DNA of 64,000 bases from Porphyridium purpureum (lineage: Eukaryota; Rhodophyta; Bangiophyceae; Porphyridiales; Porphyridiaceae), in the NCBI GenBank assembly GCA_008690995.1, contig VRMN01000020.1, positions 62,001-126,000 of the forward strand, in the 5' to 3' direction. The translations under genes were made by a program, and so were the position numbers. This document shows positions 50,199 to 60,292 of this stretch, in pieces. Position 1 is the stretch's first letter; each line of letters starts with the position of its first letter. Under the pieces are notes generated by a model that saw nothing but the letters and a program-made list of their open reading frames with translations, was not told the DNA's origin and did no database searches.

Positions 50199-50206
50199 AT
50201 GAATGA
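49913..50206 (+). CDS. Upstream reading frame overlapping the NAD kinase start
   Basis: A 97-residue ATG frame whose stop lies 8 bases inside the NAD kinase reading frame. The first 60 residues have coding-like composition. It may be a regulatory upstream ORF or the true first exon of NAD kinase, joined by a small intron in the GT-rich stretch at about 50118-50200. No family is recognised. Confidence 0.25.
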   Translation: MDDACQENSSKGHRPLSDLATRVSRERRRAQQMHTGSSSGFFNASIVRWAYSTAELRRASFLIADSSGGAGTGRRAWACERVWKGVHWRVSCWAWYE

Positions 50207-51758
50207 GCATGGAGCAAGGCCTGTGGCAGCCCTGCCACTGGACGAGTCCGGCGATGACGGCGCTTTGATCGCGGACACGCTGGCTGCGGCCGGGATTGGA
50301 GGCGAGGCGAGTCAGAGTAGCGCTGGCAAGCATGAGGATGAGACCGCGTGCGGTTCGACGTCGAACTCGGTGTCCACGGCGTCCAAGACGGGCTCTCATG
50401 CTCGACTTAAGCTTCATGGCGGAAGTGAGCTGCGGGACCAGAGCCAGAATGGTGCGTCCGGGCAGGACGATTCTAGCGGACACAGCCACCAGAGTCGGAA
50501 GTACCTTGTGCATTACCCATCAACAGCAGAGCGCGATGAGTCTGTGCATATCATGAGCAAGGAGAAGTCCAAGTTTTTGGCGCTTCAGCTCAAGCTAGAC
50601 TCGCCGCCGTCGCACGTGCTGCTTGTGCGCTCCCCGCATACGGGGGAGGTGACGCTCGACGCGATTGCGACGCTGGCGCGCGAGCTGATCGCCAAGTACT
50701 CGGTGTGTGTGGTGACATCGGCGGACGACGCACGAGCGCTTGAGACCCAGTACAATGTCGTTGTGGCAAACTATGCGTCTGAGCGCGTGCGTGCAGGCCG
50801 CTTTTACTGTGCGGCGAGTCTGCGGGTGCCAAAGAGCGCCATGGTGCCAGGTGGAGACGACGATGGATGCGGCTGGCTCACGCGAGTGCCAAGTGTTGAA
50901 AATCGGGTCTACTCCAAGCATGCCAGAAGAGAGTTTTCTCTTGCGGATCTCGAAGAAAAAATCGGGCTCGTCGTGGGCCTTGGTGGTGACGGATTGCTCC
51001 TGTACGTATGCAGCGAACTATTTTATACCAAGGTGCCACCGATTCTGGGATTCAACTTTGGCTCGTTGGGCTTCTTGACGCCCTTTTCGATCGACCAGTC
51101 TTCATCCGTTTCCAAGCAAGTATTTGAAGAGATGATGGTACCGTACACGAAGCGCATGCGGCTGCAATGCACGCTGTATCGTCTGCAACAAGTGGATGTC
51201 GCAAATACCAACTCTGCGACGAGCGGTGATATTGAAGAGCGCTTGCAGCAGGACGAAGAGACGCACTTCCTTGAAAACGAATTCCACGTCACGAACGAGG
51301 TGGTCATTGACCGCGGCCCCGCAGCGTATCTGACCAATCTCGAATGCTTTTGCGACGGTATTTTTGTGACGCGTGTGCAGGCAGACGGTCTCATTATTGC
51401 CACTCCAACGGGTTCAACGGCGTACTCTTTGTCCGCGGGTGGCTCCATGGTTCACCCGTCCGTGCCATGCATCCTGTTTACTCCCATCTGCCCCCACTCG
51501 CTAAGTTTCCGTCCTGTCCTGTTTCCAGATGGCGTGGAGCTGAAGCTGTGCGTGCCGCACCACGCACGCAACTCGGCGTGGATCAGCTTTGATGGTCGCA
51601 ACCGTGTCGAAATGAAACGTGGGGATTTCATTCTCGTCAGGAAAAGTCTATACCCGCTCCGCACGCTCAATCACGAGAATCCGATCAGCGATTGGTTTTC
51701 TGCAATCCAGCGCTGCCTGCGTTGGAACGAACGTGAGTCTCAAAGAACGTTTCCGTAA
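50199..51758 (+). CDS. NAD kinase
   Basis: A 519-residue enzyme that would phosphorylate NAD to NADP with ATP, providing the cofactor for NADPH-using enzymes such as DUOX. The catalytic domain occupies about residues 115-519. Visible motifs: GLGGDG (GGD at 262-264, the diphosphate-binding and catalytic aspartate), followed by LLLY where most members have TLL; FGSLGFLTPF; the NEVVIDRG motif; and ADGLIIATPTGSTAYSLSAGG, the family's hallmark glycine-rich segment. The C terminus ends in the usual DWF...CLRWNERE helix, so the protein is complete. The N-terminal 110 residues are serine/glycine-rich and disordered, resembling the regulatory extension of cytosolic eukaryotic NAD kinases; I see no clear transit peptide. 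ATG at 50199 chosen as the first in frame. Confidence 0.92.
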   Translation: MNEHGARPVAALPLDESGDDGALIADTLAAAGIGGEASQSSAGKHEDETACGSTSNSVSTASKTGSHARLKLHGGSELRDQSQNGASGQDDSSGHSHQSRKYLVHYPSTAERDESVHIMSKEKSKFLALQLKLDSPPSHVLLVRSPHTGEVTLDAIATLARELIAKYSVCVVTSADDARALETQYNVVVANYASERVRAGRFYCAASLRVPKSAMVPGGDDDGCGWLTRVPSVENRVYSKHARREFSLADLEEKIGLVVGLGGDGLLLYVCSELFYTKVPPILGFNFGSLGFLTPFSIDQSSSVSKQVFEEMMVPYTKRMRLQCTLYRLQQVDVANTNSATSGDIEERLQQDEETHFLENEFHVTNEVVIDRGPAAYLTNLECFCDGIFVTRVQADGLIIATPTGSTAYSLSAGGSMVHPSVPCILFTPICPHSLSFRPVLFPDGVELKLCVPHHARNSAWISFDGRNRVEMKRGDFILVRKSLYPLRTLNHENPISDWFSAIQRCLRWNERESQRTFP

Positions 51759-52346
51759 TGTGGTTTGGATTGGGGCGTAAACCACCGTGCTTGCTGCCTT
51801 TCTCCTGCAACGCCGGGCGAAGAGAGTAGCAGCCACTTGGCAATACTCCTGGCGGTGGAGTGAAGAGGAAACGGAATGAGCGCGCCGTAGCATGGATCAG
51901 TCAGCGAAAGACCTACAGCTTGCGCCGCCGCGACCTACAGTCCACATCGACGGAGATCTAGTGGGATTGATAGCGGTTCCGCAGTCGACTTGCGTGAAGC
52001 TGCTGTCGTATCGTGCGGACTTGTCTTGTCAAGCCACGAATGAGGGGAATAAATGTGCGTATGGGTACGAGAAGCTTGGCGTTCAAGACTCACCGCAGTC
52101 TCTTGTGAATACTGGCGCTTTGCCACGGAACGGGACGGATGAATGAGGAAAACAAGCACGTTTCTGTTCTGCTCGAATGATCGTGCCTGATAACCGAAGG
52201 ACCGCGTCCGCACATCCGTGGAAAGGCAGATTGGGAGAGTTTGGCCTGGTCGGCGCGTAGCATTCGACGTTTGGGCCACATACACAGAGGCACAGGCACA
52301 GGCCAAAGTCTTGCATTCATCTTCATCTTGCAAGGCCCGAACGCTG
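51759..52346. other. Convergent spacer between NAD kinase and the Sel1 kinase
   Basis: About 590 bases between two stop codons. An 84-residue plus-strand ATG frame (51892-52146) has no recognised similarity and is probably chance. Confidence 0.45.
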
Positions 52347-55319
52347 TCAACGCATTTGGTTCAACCGACTCTTCGCTTGCGCTATTCCCTTTTCCGCAGC
52401 CTTGCGGTACCACTCGGCGGCTGCGCGCTTGTCCTTGCGCAGACCGCCCTCTCCGTTCTCGTAACATGCACCCAAATTATACTGCGCCCTCGCGTTTCCC
52501 TGTTCCGCGGCGTGACGATACCACTCGACCGCTGCGCGCTTGTCTTGGGACAGCCCACCCTCCCCGTTGTCGTAGTAATAGCCCAAGTTATACTGCGCCG
52601 ATGCGACCCCCTGTATTGCGGCCTTGTAGAACCACTCGACCGCCGCGCGCTTGTCCTCGGGCAGACCGCCCTCCCCGTTTGCGTAGCAAAGGGCCAAGTT
52701 ATTCTGAGCCGATGCGATTCCCTGTTCCGCGGCCTTGCGGAACCACGCAACCGCCGTGCGCTTGTCCTCGCGCACAACGCCCTCTCCACTGGCGTAGCAA
52801 ACGCCCAGCATACACTGTGCCCGTGCATTTCCCTGTTCCGCGGCCTTGCGATACCACTCGACCGCCGCGCACTTGTCCTCGCGCAGACCACCCAACCCGT
52901 TCTCGTGCTGAAGGCCCAAGTTGCACTGCGCGTCTGCGTCACCCTGTTCCGCGGCCTTGCGGAACCACTCGGCCGCTGCATGCTGATCCTCGCGCAGACC
53001 GCCCCACCCCTTTTGATAAAAGTAGCCGACACGACACTGCGAGTAGGCGTCTCCCACCTGCGCCGCCTTGCGGTACCAGAGCAACGCTTCCGTGTAATTG
53101 CTGTTGGTCAACTCCTCGATCTGACCACGTCGCTGCCAGCCTGCGGCGTCGCGGCGCGCTTGCCGCTCTTCGGCCTCCAACGCTTCCAGCCATGCGGACC
53201 CGGCCGAACTGCCGAGCTTCGCGGCCTTTCCATACCACTCCTTCGCAAGACTCATGTTCTGCGGCACTCCCCGCCCAGAGTGGTGGCAGCGGCCAAACTC
53301 AATCATGGCGTCCACGTAATCTTTCTCAGCAGCGGCGCGCACCCAACCCGCGCCGTGCTCCAGGTGCTGGCTCATGCCGTGCGTACCGTCAAGCAAAATC
53401 TTGCCCAGCCGGAACCGGCCTTCCGCGGTGCCTGCTTCTGCAGCTTGCTTAATGCACTCGTACGCATTCGGCATGTTCCCTGATTGCTCCCACTCTTCTG
53501 CGAGGCGGAGCCTTTCATCAACACTCAGCACTTGCACTTGCAGAGGCCGGGATCCACTTGGCCGCGCCGGGCTGCCTCCGACGCCTGATGAGGCGGCTTC
53601 TGACCTACCAGATTCCACCGTGACCTGCGAAAACCTTGCAGCAAATGCGTCAAGCTTTGTCATGCTGGCGTCAAACGAGGGTGGAACATACTGGCTGGTC
53701 TGTGATCTTGCAGCCGCAGTGGCCCCCTCCGCACCCATCCGGTCATAAAATTCGAGCCAGACATCAGAAACCGTCGCGCGCCTCCTGGGCTCGGGCTGCA
53801 GACACGCATGTGCCATATTTACCACCCAGCTGGGCCATTGTTTAGCATACTCCGATCTCTTCAATCTGTCCCACGGCACGCCCCGCAGCGGATCTTCGAT
53901 GATCCTCAGAATTTGAACCATCGTGCAGTCGCTTTCGAACATCGCCTCGCCGAGTAGCATTTCGAACAACATGACGCCGTACGACCACACGTCGCAGGAA
54001 CGGTCGTACTGGTCGCCGCGGATAACCTCTGGTGCCATATACTGGCTGGTCCCAACCGTTGACTTTGCAAAAGCACGCGAGTTCTTCACCGTAGCCAGCC
54101 CGAAATCACTAATCTTCGGAGTCCAGTCATCCATCAGAAGAATGTTCTGGGGCTTGATATCTCGATGAACGATTTTGCTGGCATGCAGGTATTTCAAGCC
54201 CTCCAGAACCTCACGGAAAATACTCAGCAATGTGTCCTTCGGAAGCAAAGTCATAATGTTGCTAGCGAACATGTACTTTTCGAGCGAGCCTTTCGGGGCG
54301 TATTCGAGCAGAATCAGCGGCACTTCGCCTTCGTGGTCATCCACACCGGCCAATGGGTAAAAACCTCCATGCGTCCGAATAATGTTCTCGTGTGAAACTC
54401 GCCACATCATTTCTAGCTCGTTCTTAAACTCCTGTATCGCTTTGTCACCTGATGAATTGACTTGCTTGATGGCAACAGTCTCTCCCCCGCATGTGCCCCG
54501 GAAAACTGTCCCAAAGCCACCGGTGCCGAGTGTGACAAACTTTCGCTTCTTACCGTGTACGCGCTCTTCCTTTTCGACATCAGCAACGTCTATAAACCAC
54601 GGCTCGATGAGCTGCGGCTGCATTGAATCACCACCCTTAGAATGACTTGCATGACGGTATGGATTTGGAGTACTTGTCGACATGCTGTGCATTTGCAGAA
54701 CAGCGACCCTTTCCGGAAGAGCCCGTAGTTCACGCTCGAGCATTGATCTATCCCTCACTCTGTCCGCATCACGAGCGCGCATCATCTCCTGATGATTTTG
54801 CTCTAGCTTGCGCAGCAACTCCTGCTGATTCTGCTCCTGGTCGTGCGCGATTTTGGAAGTGATGATGCTCGATAATTGCGACTCGAGTTCGGTTAGCCGA
54901 TCGCCGCACGCCTGGAACTCGCCGAGGTAGTTCTTCGCCCGCATAGCGCGCACCACTTTTCCATACGCGCTTTCGGCACTTGAAAACTTCTTCACGAGCG
55001 AGCAGGCGGACTGGAGTCCAGACTCCAAGTCGCTGAGGCACGCAAGCAGACTTCTATTCATCAAGCCGTGTCTCTTGTTCATGAGCTTCTCACCATCGGG
55101 GCCAAAGTATTCAACCAGCATGTTTCTGATGCCCGTGGCGCGCTTGGCGAGCAGCATGCATGAGTCCTTGTTCGCCTTTGCCGCCTGCGCATACTCTATA
55201 ATAATCTTGGAAACCGCGTAAGCGACCGCGACGTATGGAAGTACAAGCCCGACATCGTCGACGATTGCGCCAGCCACTTTCACACCGTCCTCCCATGGCT
55301 GTCTCTTGGCCGTCGCCAT
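52347..55319 (-). CDS. MLKL-like protein kinase with C-terminal Sel1 repeats
   Basis: A 990-residue protein. Residues 10-155 form an all-helical region (helices at about 12-45, 50-72, 88-113, 115-155) that resembles the four-helix bundle (HeLo type) of MLKL; 157-210 is a glutamine/glutamate/arginine-rich coiled coil like the MLKL brace; 258-525 is a kinase domain with GTGGFG (265-270), K285, E301, HRD (385-387), DFG (405-407) and APE, all catalytic residues present, so unlike MLKL it should be active. From about 600 to 985 come about ten Sel1 repeats, three diverged and then about seven regular ones of 37 residues (RAAVEWYRKAAEQG...). Sel1 repeats usually bind protein partners. MLKL-type bundles attack membranes in animal and plant cell death; that role here is inference from layout. 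The ATG at 55319 is clear and no intron is needed. Confidence 0.88.
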   Translation of the reverse strand: MATAKRQPWEDGVKVAGAIVDDVGLVLPYVAVAYAVSKIIIEYAQAAKANKDSCMLLAKRATGIRNMLVEYFGPDGEKLMNKRHGLMNRSLLACLSDLESGLQSACSLVKKFSSAESAYGKVVRAMRAKNYLGEFQACGDRLTELESQLSSIITSKIAHDQEQNQQELLRKLEQNHQEMMRARDADRVRDRSMLERELRALPERVAVLQMHSMSTSTPNPYRHASHSKGGDSMQPQLIEPWFIDVADVEKEERVHGKKRKFVTLGTGGFGTVFRGTCGGETVAIKQVNSSGDKAIQEFKNELEMMWRVSHENIIRTHGGFYPLAGVDDHEGEVPLILLEYAPKGSLEKYMFASNIMTLLPKDTLLSIFREVLEGLKYLHASKIVHRDIKPQNILLMDDWTPKISDFGLATVKNSRAFAKSTVGTSQYMAPEVIRGDQYDRSCDVWSYGVMLFEMLLGEAMFESDCTMVQILRIIEDPLRGVPWDRLKRSEYAKQWPSWVVNMAHACLQPEPRRRATVSDVWLEFYDRMGAEGATAAARSQTSQYVPPSFDASMTKLDAFAARFSQVTVESGRSEAASSGVGGSPARPSGSRPLQVQVLSVDERLRLAEEWEQSGNMPNAYECIKQAAEAGTAEGRFRLGKILLDGTHGMSQHLEHGAGWVRAAAEKDYVDAMIEFGRCHHSGRGVPQNMSLAKEWYGKAAKLGSSAGSAWLEALEAEERQARRDAAGWQRRGQIEELTNSNYTEALLWYRKAAQVGDAYSQCRVGYFYQKGWGGLREDQHAAAEWFRKAAEQGDADAQCNLGLQHENGLGGLREDKCAAVEWYRKAAEQGNARAQCMLGVCYASGEGVVREDKRTAVAWFRKAAEQGIASAQNNLALCYANGEGGLPEDKRAAVEWFYKAAIQGVASAQYNLGYYYDNGEGGLSQDKRAAVEWYRHAAEQGNARAQYNLGACYENGEGGLRKDKRAAAEWYRKAAEKGIAQAKSRLNQMR
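52380..53060 (-). repeat. 111-base tandem repeat array (Sel1 units)
   Basis: About six consecutive 111-base units with high nucleotide similarity, each encoding one 37-residue Sel1 repeat with the GGLREDKRAAVEWYRKAAEQ consensus. Similarity at silent sites points to recent duplication or gene conversion. More diverged units continue to about 53520. Confidence 0.9.
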
Positions 55320-58140
55320 GTCTCCTTGCGTCGGTTGCTTGCCTCACCGGATTGACAACACCGCAATACACTCGCTTGTAACCCACCGCGAGCACTGGGC
55401 ACGAGCTCTCCACAAAACGGTGACCAAGTCGGCGGACGGAACCCAAAAGTTGAGATGCCAACCCGCACGAGCGTCCCTTCGTTTTCCCATTCGCCTCTTC
55501 CAACTCCCCTCACCATGCAACCGAGCGACGCAGACCCGGTTTTAAGCCTGTTGAGCCTTTCCCGACGCGTCGGTCTGCAGAAACAACGTAGCGCGCGCAG
55601 AAAGACTCACGGTGCGATACCGTGAGAGAGACACATCACACATCCATAGCGTCTTGTGCGACAGACAGCGCGCCGCCCCGAAAAAAAGCCGCGCGTCGCA
55701 CGTGCCAACTGATCATTCCTGATATGCAAATGAAGAAAAGATTATTCCCTCCTTCCCTTTCTCCCCTCCAACGCACATCGCAACGGCGCGCGGTCTGCAC
55801 GCACGTCCGGCGCCCGCTTTTGCAGGGTTGCCGCGAGTTTCGAGGGGACTTGGAGCGAGTTTATCACTCAGAAGCGCCGTTTCAAGATTTTCGGGTGGTG
55901 TGGGGTACAGCGTGGCGCAGGAGCGCTCGAACGGAAGGAGCGAGCACGGGTGGCATGAAATTGCGCCGTTTTGATAGACCGCGAGCAGCCGTCTGAATTG
56001 AAGAAGCAAGTACAGTGAAGGCGCTAAACGAGTCGAGTACACTAGACAAGCAGGACGCTGTACCTCAGGTGTTAATTAATGCGCGCGCTCGCGTTGGTTC
56101 ACAATGTGCGCTGGTGTTGGTGGCGCGTTGATTGGGTGCCTTGAATGGGGGCGTGCGCTTGGCGCGCTTGGGTCGTCGCGGCGCGGCGGCCGCTCGTCTC
56201 TGGATGCTTGCGCGGATGTTGGGTGTATGACAGCTCTCAGTGTCGCAGCAACGCTGAAATCTGTGTCGCCGTCTGGCGCCATTCCTCCCCGACGCGTATG
56301 TGTCGCTCGAGCTCCACCGCAAAAAAAAACAGCTTGCAGGATCGCACTTGACACGCTACAGCATCGCCTGTGTTTATGGCGTCATGATTGTCGTTGTGCG
56401 AGTGGGTCATTGGCCGCGATGCCGACAGAAGGTCTGGGTGTCGCGGGAGCGATTCGGAACAGGGCAAAGTACCGCCGACTATCGCCAGCTTCTCAGCCTG
56501 CGGGTTTACGTATTGCCATACCGGCAGTGCATAAACAGAGCGAGCATGCAAGGCATCTACCCAAGCCGCGCATGCTATGCCGCAATGTGGCTGGGTTGGA
56601 ACGGGCCGTTAAACAAGCGCCACCCATTAGCAATGCTGCTGACTCCACCGTACATCTTGCTACACTCCTGCGGACGCATCAGCCTGGATGCGTACACCTG
56701 CAAGAGGCTCCGCATGCCGCGGCTGGGTTCTGTGCGGACCGGTATCGCGCGGCGGACGCATCGGTCGTTAGTTGAAATGCGCAAAGTGCGACCCACATTT
56801 GAACTGAGCTTGAGGGGCTTTGGTTCAGCCTATGCGGTCGGCATGTCTTGCTGCATCTTCCAAAAGATAGCAGGCTCGTAAATATGGTCTGAACTAGCCT
56901 GGCAACTGACTGGGCAGGAGCTCTCGATTCTCGCAAACGCGCACGTGGTACCGTCAATGAAGATGCAGTCACGCGGCACAAACTGCGGTCAGTCCAGAGT
57001 GCGCTGCCCAGATTTGAGGCCGTGATGAACTATTTACCGCAGGTGACACGAGCACGCGCAAACCGTATCTCAGACTGCTGCGCGAGTCTGCGTTGAGCTG
57101 TCGCGCAACGGGCGGTTCCACATGGCTCACCAGTTGCGCGGTCACCGAGCGACGCATGTGTGAACGCCTCTCGCGGCAAGGCAAATGTTATCTGTTTCGT
57201 GCTGCATTTGCACAATGTCTGTACCGCGGCGGATCGCGTGCGCTCGCGCGCGGCCGCGTCACCTTGTGTTTGCGTCCTCGTGCAGAAATCCAGCGTCACA
57301 ACGGGCATGCGGAACGCGCCGCATCCAGCCCGCCGCGGCGGCCGCGTCCCCGCGCCGAAGAACCGCAACCGCTTACGCGCACGCGCCGGCGCGTGCCAAA
57401 GCCCTCACGCCGGCCTCTCTGCATCACGCAGGCACGGCCAGACCACGCCTGCACCGCACTGTACCCGCTCGCTCTTCCCGCACGCTCGCTCACGGGCAGA
57501 GCGAGCGTCACCCGCCACCGCACCCGCGCGCGTGGAAGGAGCCACACGGCGCGCGCTCGACGACAAGCGCATGCTCCCTTACTCTCCTCGCGCGCCGGCA
57601 ATCGAGCGTCGCGCGCACACGCCACTAGTAGAAGACACGCACTTTGTTATCAACCGACCGATGACCCGACGGATGGATGGATCGTCTTGATCGCGTGATC
57701 GGGTGATCGAGCGCTGGGATGACCGTGTGCTTGATCGCCGGCTGGCTGGAAGAAATGAATAAATCACCGCCCGCACGATCGCGTGATTGACTGCCTACTT
57801 GAATGAGTGGCTGGATGCTCGTGCGAATGACCCACTGCTTGATGACCTGCTTGATCCATCGCGTGATGGCTCGCTTGATCCGAAGCGCTCCGATCCTCCG
57901 AAAGTCGGGTGGGTGAGTTGACGCGTTGAATGATTGGTGGGTTGTGCGGGGGGCGGGCGTCCCGTTCGTGTTGCTGCTGCGTGCGTGTGTGGAACGCGCG
58001 CGTGGCGCGTGCTGTGGCACTGCGTGGACCATGACGGACTCGATGCGGTGGCGACGCGGCGTGGCCACCCGGTGATGGCTGCTGGCACGCGGGCGTGCGT
58101 GGCGCGGCCGTGTCTCTTTCCTCCTCCCCCGGTTGCTGTG

Positions 58141-58198
58141 CACGCGCACGTGTGTGTGCGCGCGTGTGCGTGCGTGTGTGTGCGTGTGTGTGTGTGTG
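58141..58198 (+). repeat. GT-rich alternating purine-pyrimidine tract
   Basis: GTGCGTGT and GTGTGTGT runs give about 58 bases of nearly perfect purine-pyrimidine alternation, with further (GT)n runs at about 58379-58396 and 58468-58482. Such sequence can adopt left-handed DNA. Confidence 0.85.
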
Positions 58199-58315
58199 GC
58201 GCCGATGCGTGTGCAGCGGCACGCAGCGCGATCGGCGTGTGCGTGTCCGTGTCCGTGGAATTGTTTGCACGCGCGCACGTGGAATCGGTGGCGGTGTGTG
58301 TGTGTGGATGCACGC

Positions 58316-58360
58316 GGTGATTCGGTGATGCGGTGATTCGGTGATGCGGTGATTCGGTGC
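58316..58360 (+). repeat. GCGGTGATTCGGTGAT tandem repeat
   Basis: A unit of 15 to 16 bases (GCGGTGATTCGGTGAT) repeats about three times, embedded in the GT-rich tract upstream of the BspA-type gene. Confidence 0.85.
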
Positions 58361-58711
58361 AGGATATTTGCACGGCGGTGTGTGTGTGTGTGTGTGCATA
58401 GAGGCGGGGCGTGCATTGGTGGGGATAAGAGAGCAGGGACGGCGCGTGACCATGCGCGCGGGGGGAGTGGGTGTGTGTGTGTGACCGTGTGAGGGACGGT
58501 GCGTGCTCACGAGTGGGGTGGATTGGGAAAGTGTGGCGGAAGACGAGGAGCACGGTGCGCACGTGGCGGCGAGATACAGAACAGCGCTGGTGAATAGAGT
58601 CGCGGCGGGACGCGTTGAAGAAAGGAAGAGGAGCAAGAGAGCATTGGCGCATCAGAGCGGCTTTTTCGCGACGCGCGCGCGGCTGCCGATCTATAGGGCC
58701 AGCACGGTGAG

Positions 58712-60292
58712 ATGGCGCGCATGCGTTCGTGGGCTGGCGCCGTGGCGATCGCGCTGCTCGCGGTATGGTCGGCAAGGCACAGTGCGATCGCGCAGGAGCT
58801 CTGCCAGCTGGTCGAGCTCAGCGACCCGTGCTTGGGCGAGGGGGCGCTGGGCCTGGTTCCAGTCGCACAAGGACCGGTCGCTTGCACGCCCATCCCCGCG
58901 ACGTGTCTTAGTGGGTTCCCCGAGTGCGCGTTGCAGCCCTGCCTGAAATACGTCGAGTCGGGCGATGCCCAGCAGATGGTGCTCGAGTACGAGGATGTGT
59001 CGCAGGTAGCGCTGGAATTTTCTGCATTGCCTGTGGACGTTGTGGTCGATTACGGCGACGGAACGCTGGCGGTGTACGTGAGCATGGGGACATTCGTGCA
59101 CACTTACAGTGCGCAGGGCGACTATCCAGTCGTCATCTTGGGAAGCCTGGGCGGAATCAGGTTCTCGGACGGCATCGCGGCCGTGGCTTCGTGGGGCGAG
59201 CTCGGCCTGACCACGTTGGATGCGGCTTTCTCGGGCGTGAGTTCACTGCAGAGTCTTCCCGCGGACATTCCGCGCACCGTCACTGATCTGAGTAGCATGT
59301 TTGCGGGCTCATCTTTCAACGGAGAGATCGGCAGCTGGGATACATCTAGCGTGACAGACATGCGCGACATGTTTGAAGGCGCCAGTGCTTTCAGTCAGGA
59401 CCTCTCCAGCTGGGATGTAAGCCGAGTCCAGAGTTGCAGTGGATTCGACCTAGGAGCTCCCTTGAATTGCGCGTTTGCACCCGGGCCCCTTGGTCCCTGT
59501 GATGGAGGGTTCGCTTGCGGGCTTATGGACATGGTGCTCGAGTACCCGTTTACCACTACAGTAGCTTTGGAATTCTCTGTACCGCCTGTCGACGTTGTGG
59601 TCGATTATGGTGATGGAACGGTAACTGCGTACACGAGCGTTGGGGAAGTCGAGCATAGCTTCAACTTTATCACGGATGGTCGCGTGGTTATCTCGGGAAG
59701 TCTGGGTGGGATAAGGTTTAAGAACGGCATCAGTTTTGTGAATGCGTGGGGCGATCTGGGCCTCACCACACTGAGTGGGGCCTTCTCTGATGTAACATCG
59801 CTGCAAAGTCTTCCCGCCGACATCCCGCACACCGTCACCGACCTGACCGGCATGTTTGCGTCGTCAAACTTTAATGGAGACATTGGCTCGTGGGACGTGT
59901 CGAGGGTGACAAGTATGGCCTTGATGTTCTCATTTTCTTCGTTTAATCGAGATATTGGCGCGTGGGACACGTCCGGCGTGACAGACATGCGCGACATGTT
60001 TCTGTTTTCTTTGTTTGATGGAGATATTGGCACATGGAACACGTCCAGCGTGACAAGAATGGACTTTATGTTTTCTGAGGCATCTTTCAACCAAGACATA
60101 TCTGACTGGGATGTGAGTCGTGTCACTGACATGAGTGGCATGTTTTTCCAAGCTGCGAATTTCGACCAGGATCTTTCTCAGTGGGATGTAAGCCAAGTCA
60201 GCATGTGTGGCGACTTTGACCAAGGGGCTCCCATGAATTGCGCGTTCACGGCGGGGCCCCTTGGCCCTTGCGATGGAGGGTTGACCTGCTAG
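58712..60292 (+). CDS. Secreted BspA-type (DUF285) repeat protein with PKD-like units
   Basis: A 526-residue secreted protein. A signal peptide (about 1-27) ends at SAIAQ. Two homologous modules follow (about 85-260 and 272-526). Each begins with a PKD-like strand set containing [11 protein letters not shown] and an HT/HSF strand, then [13 protein letters not shown]-like and LQSLPADIP-like segments, then 26-residue BspA repeats of the form [10 protein letters not shown]...FNGDIGSWD, two or three in module 1 and five in module 2. Each module closes with a cysteine-containing GAPxNCAF...GPLGPCDGG segment. Such repeats form solenoids that act in surface adhesion in bacteria and protists. The stop comes just where a third module begins (next entry), so the gene may once have been longer. 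No membrane anchor is seen. Confidence 0.88.
   Translation: MARMRSWAGAVAIALLAVWSARHSAIAQELCQLVELSDPCLGEGALGLVPVAQGPVACTPIPATCLSGFPECALQPCLKYVESGDAQQMVLEYEDVSQVALEFSALPVDVVVDYGDGTLAVYVSMGTFVHTYSAQGDYPVVILGSLGGIRFSDGIAAVASWGELGLTTLDAAFSGVSSLQSLPADIPRTVTDLSSMFAGSSFNGEIGSWDTSSVTDMRDMFEGASAFSQDLSSWDVSRVQSCSGFDLGAPLNCAFAPGPLGPCDGGFACGLMDMVLEYPFTTTVALEFSVPPVDVVVDYGDGTVTAYTSVGEVEHSFNFITDGRVVISGSLGGIRFKNGISFVNAWGDLGLTTLSGAFSDVTSLQSLPADIPHTVTDLTGMFASSNFNGDIGSWDVSRVTSMALMFSFSSFNRDIGAWDTSGVTDMRDMFLFSLFDGDIGTWNTSSVTRMDFMFSEASFNQDISDWDVSRVTDMSGMFFQAANFDQDLSQWDVSQVSMCGDFDQGAPMNCAFTAGPLGPCDGGLTC

Larger units (their letters stand above)
55320..58711. other. 3.4 kb gene-poor, repeat-rich region
   Basis: No convincing gene. 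Open frames at 56104-56881 and 57093-57698 are arginine/alanine-rich or low complexity. From 57640 to 57940 short GATC/TGAT-rich units recur, and from about 58130 to 58490 the plus strand is GT-rich (listed). Long minus-strand frames at 57625-58775 translate to His/Thr/Arg simple sequence and are artefacts. The last 200 bases are the 5' flank of the BspA-type gene. Confidence 0.5.

Noticed and set aside
57625-58775. Three long minus-strand frames of 263 to 326 residues
   Set aside because: They translate GT/AC simple sequence into His/Thr/Arg/Pro repeats with no family features.
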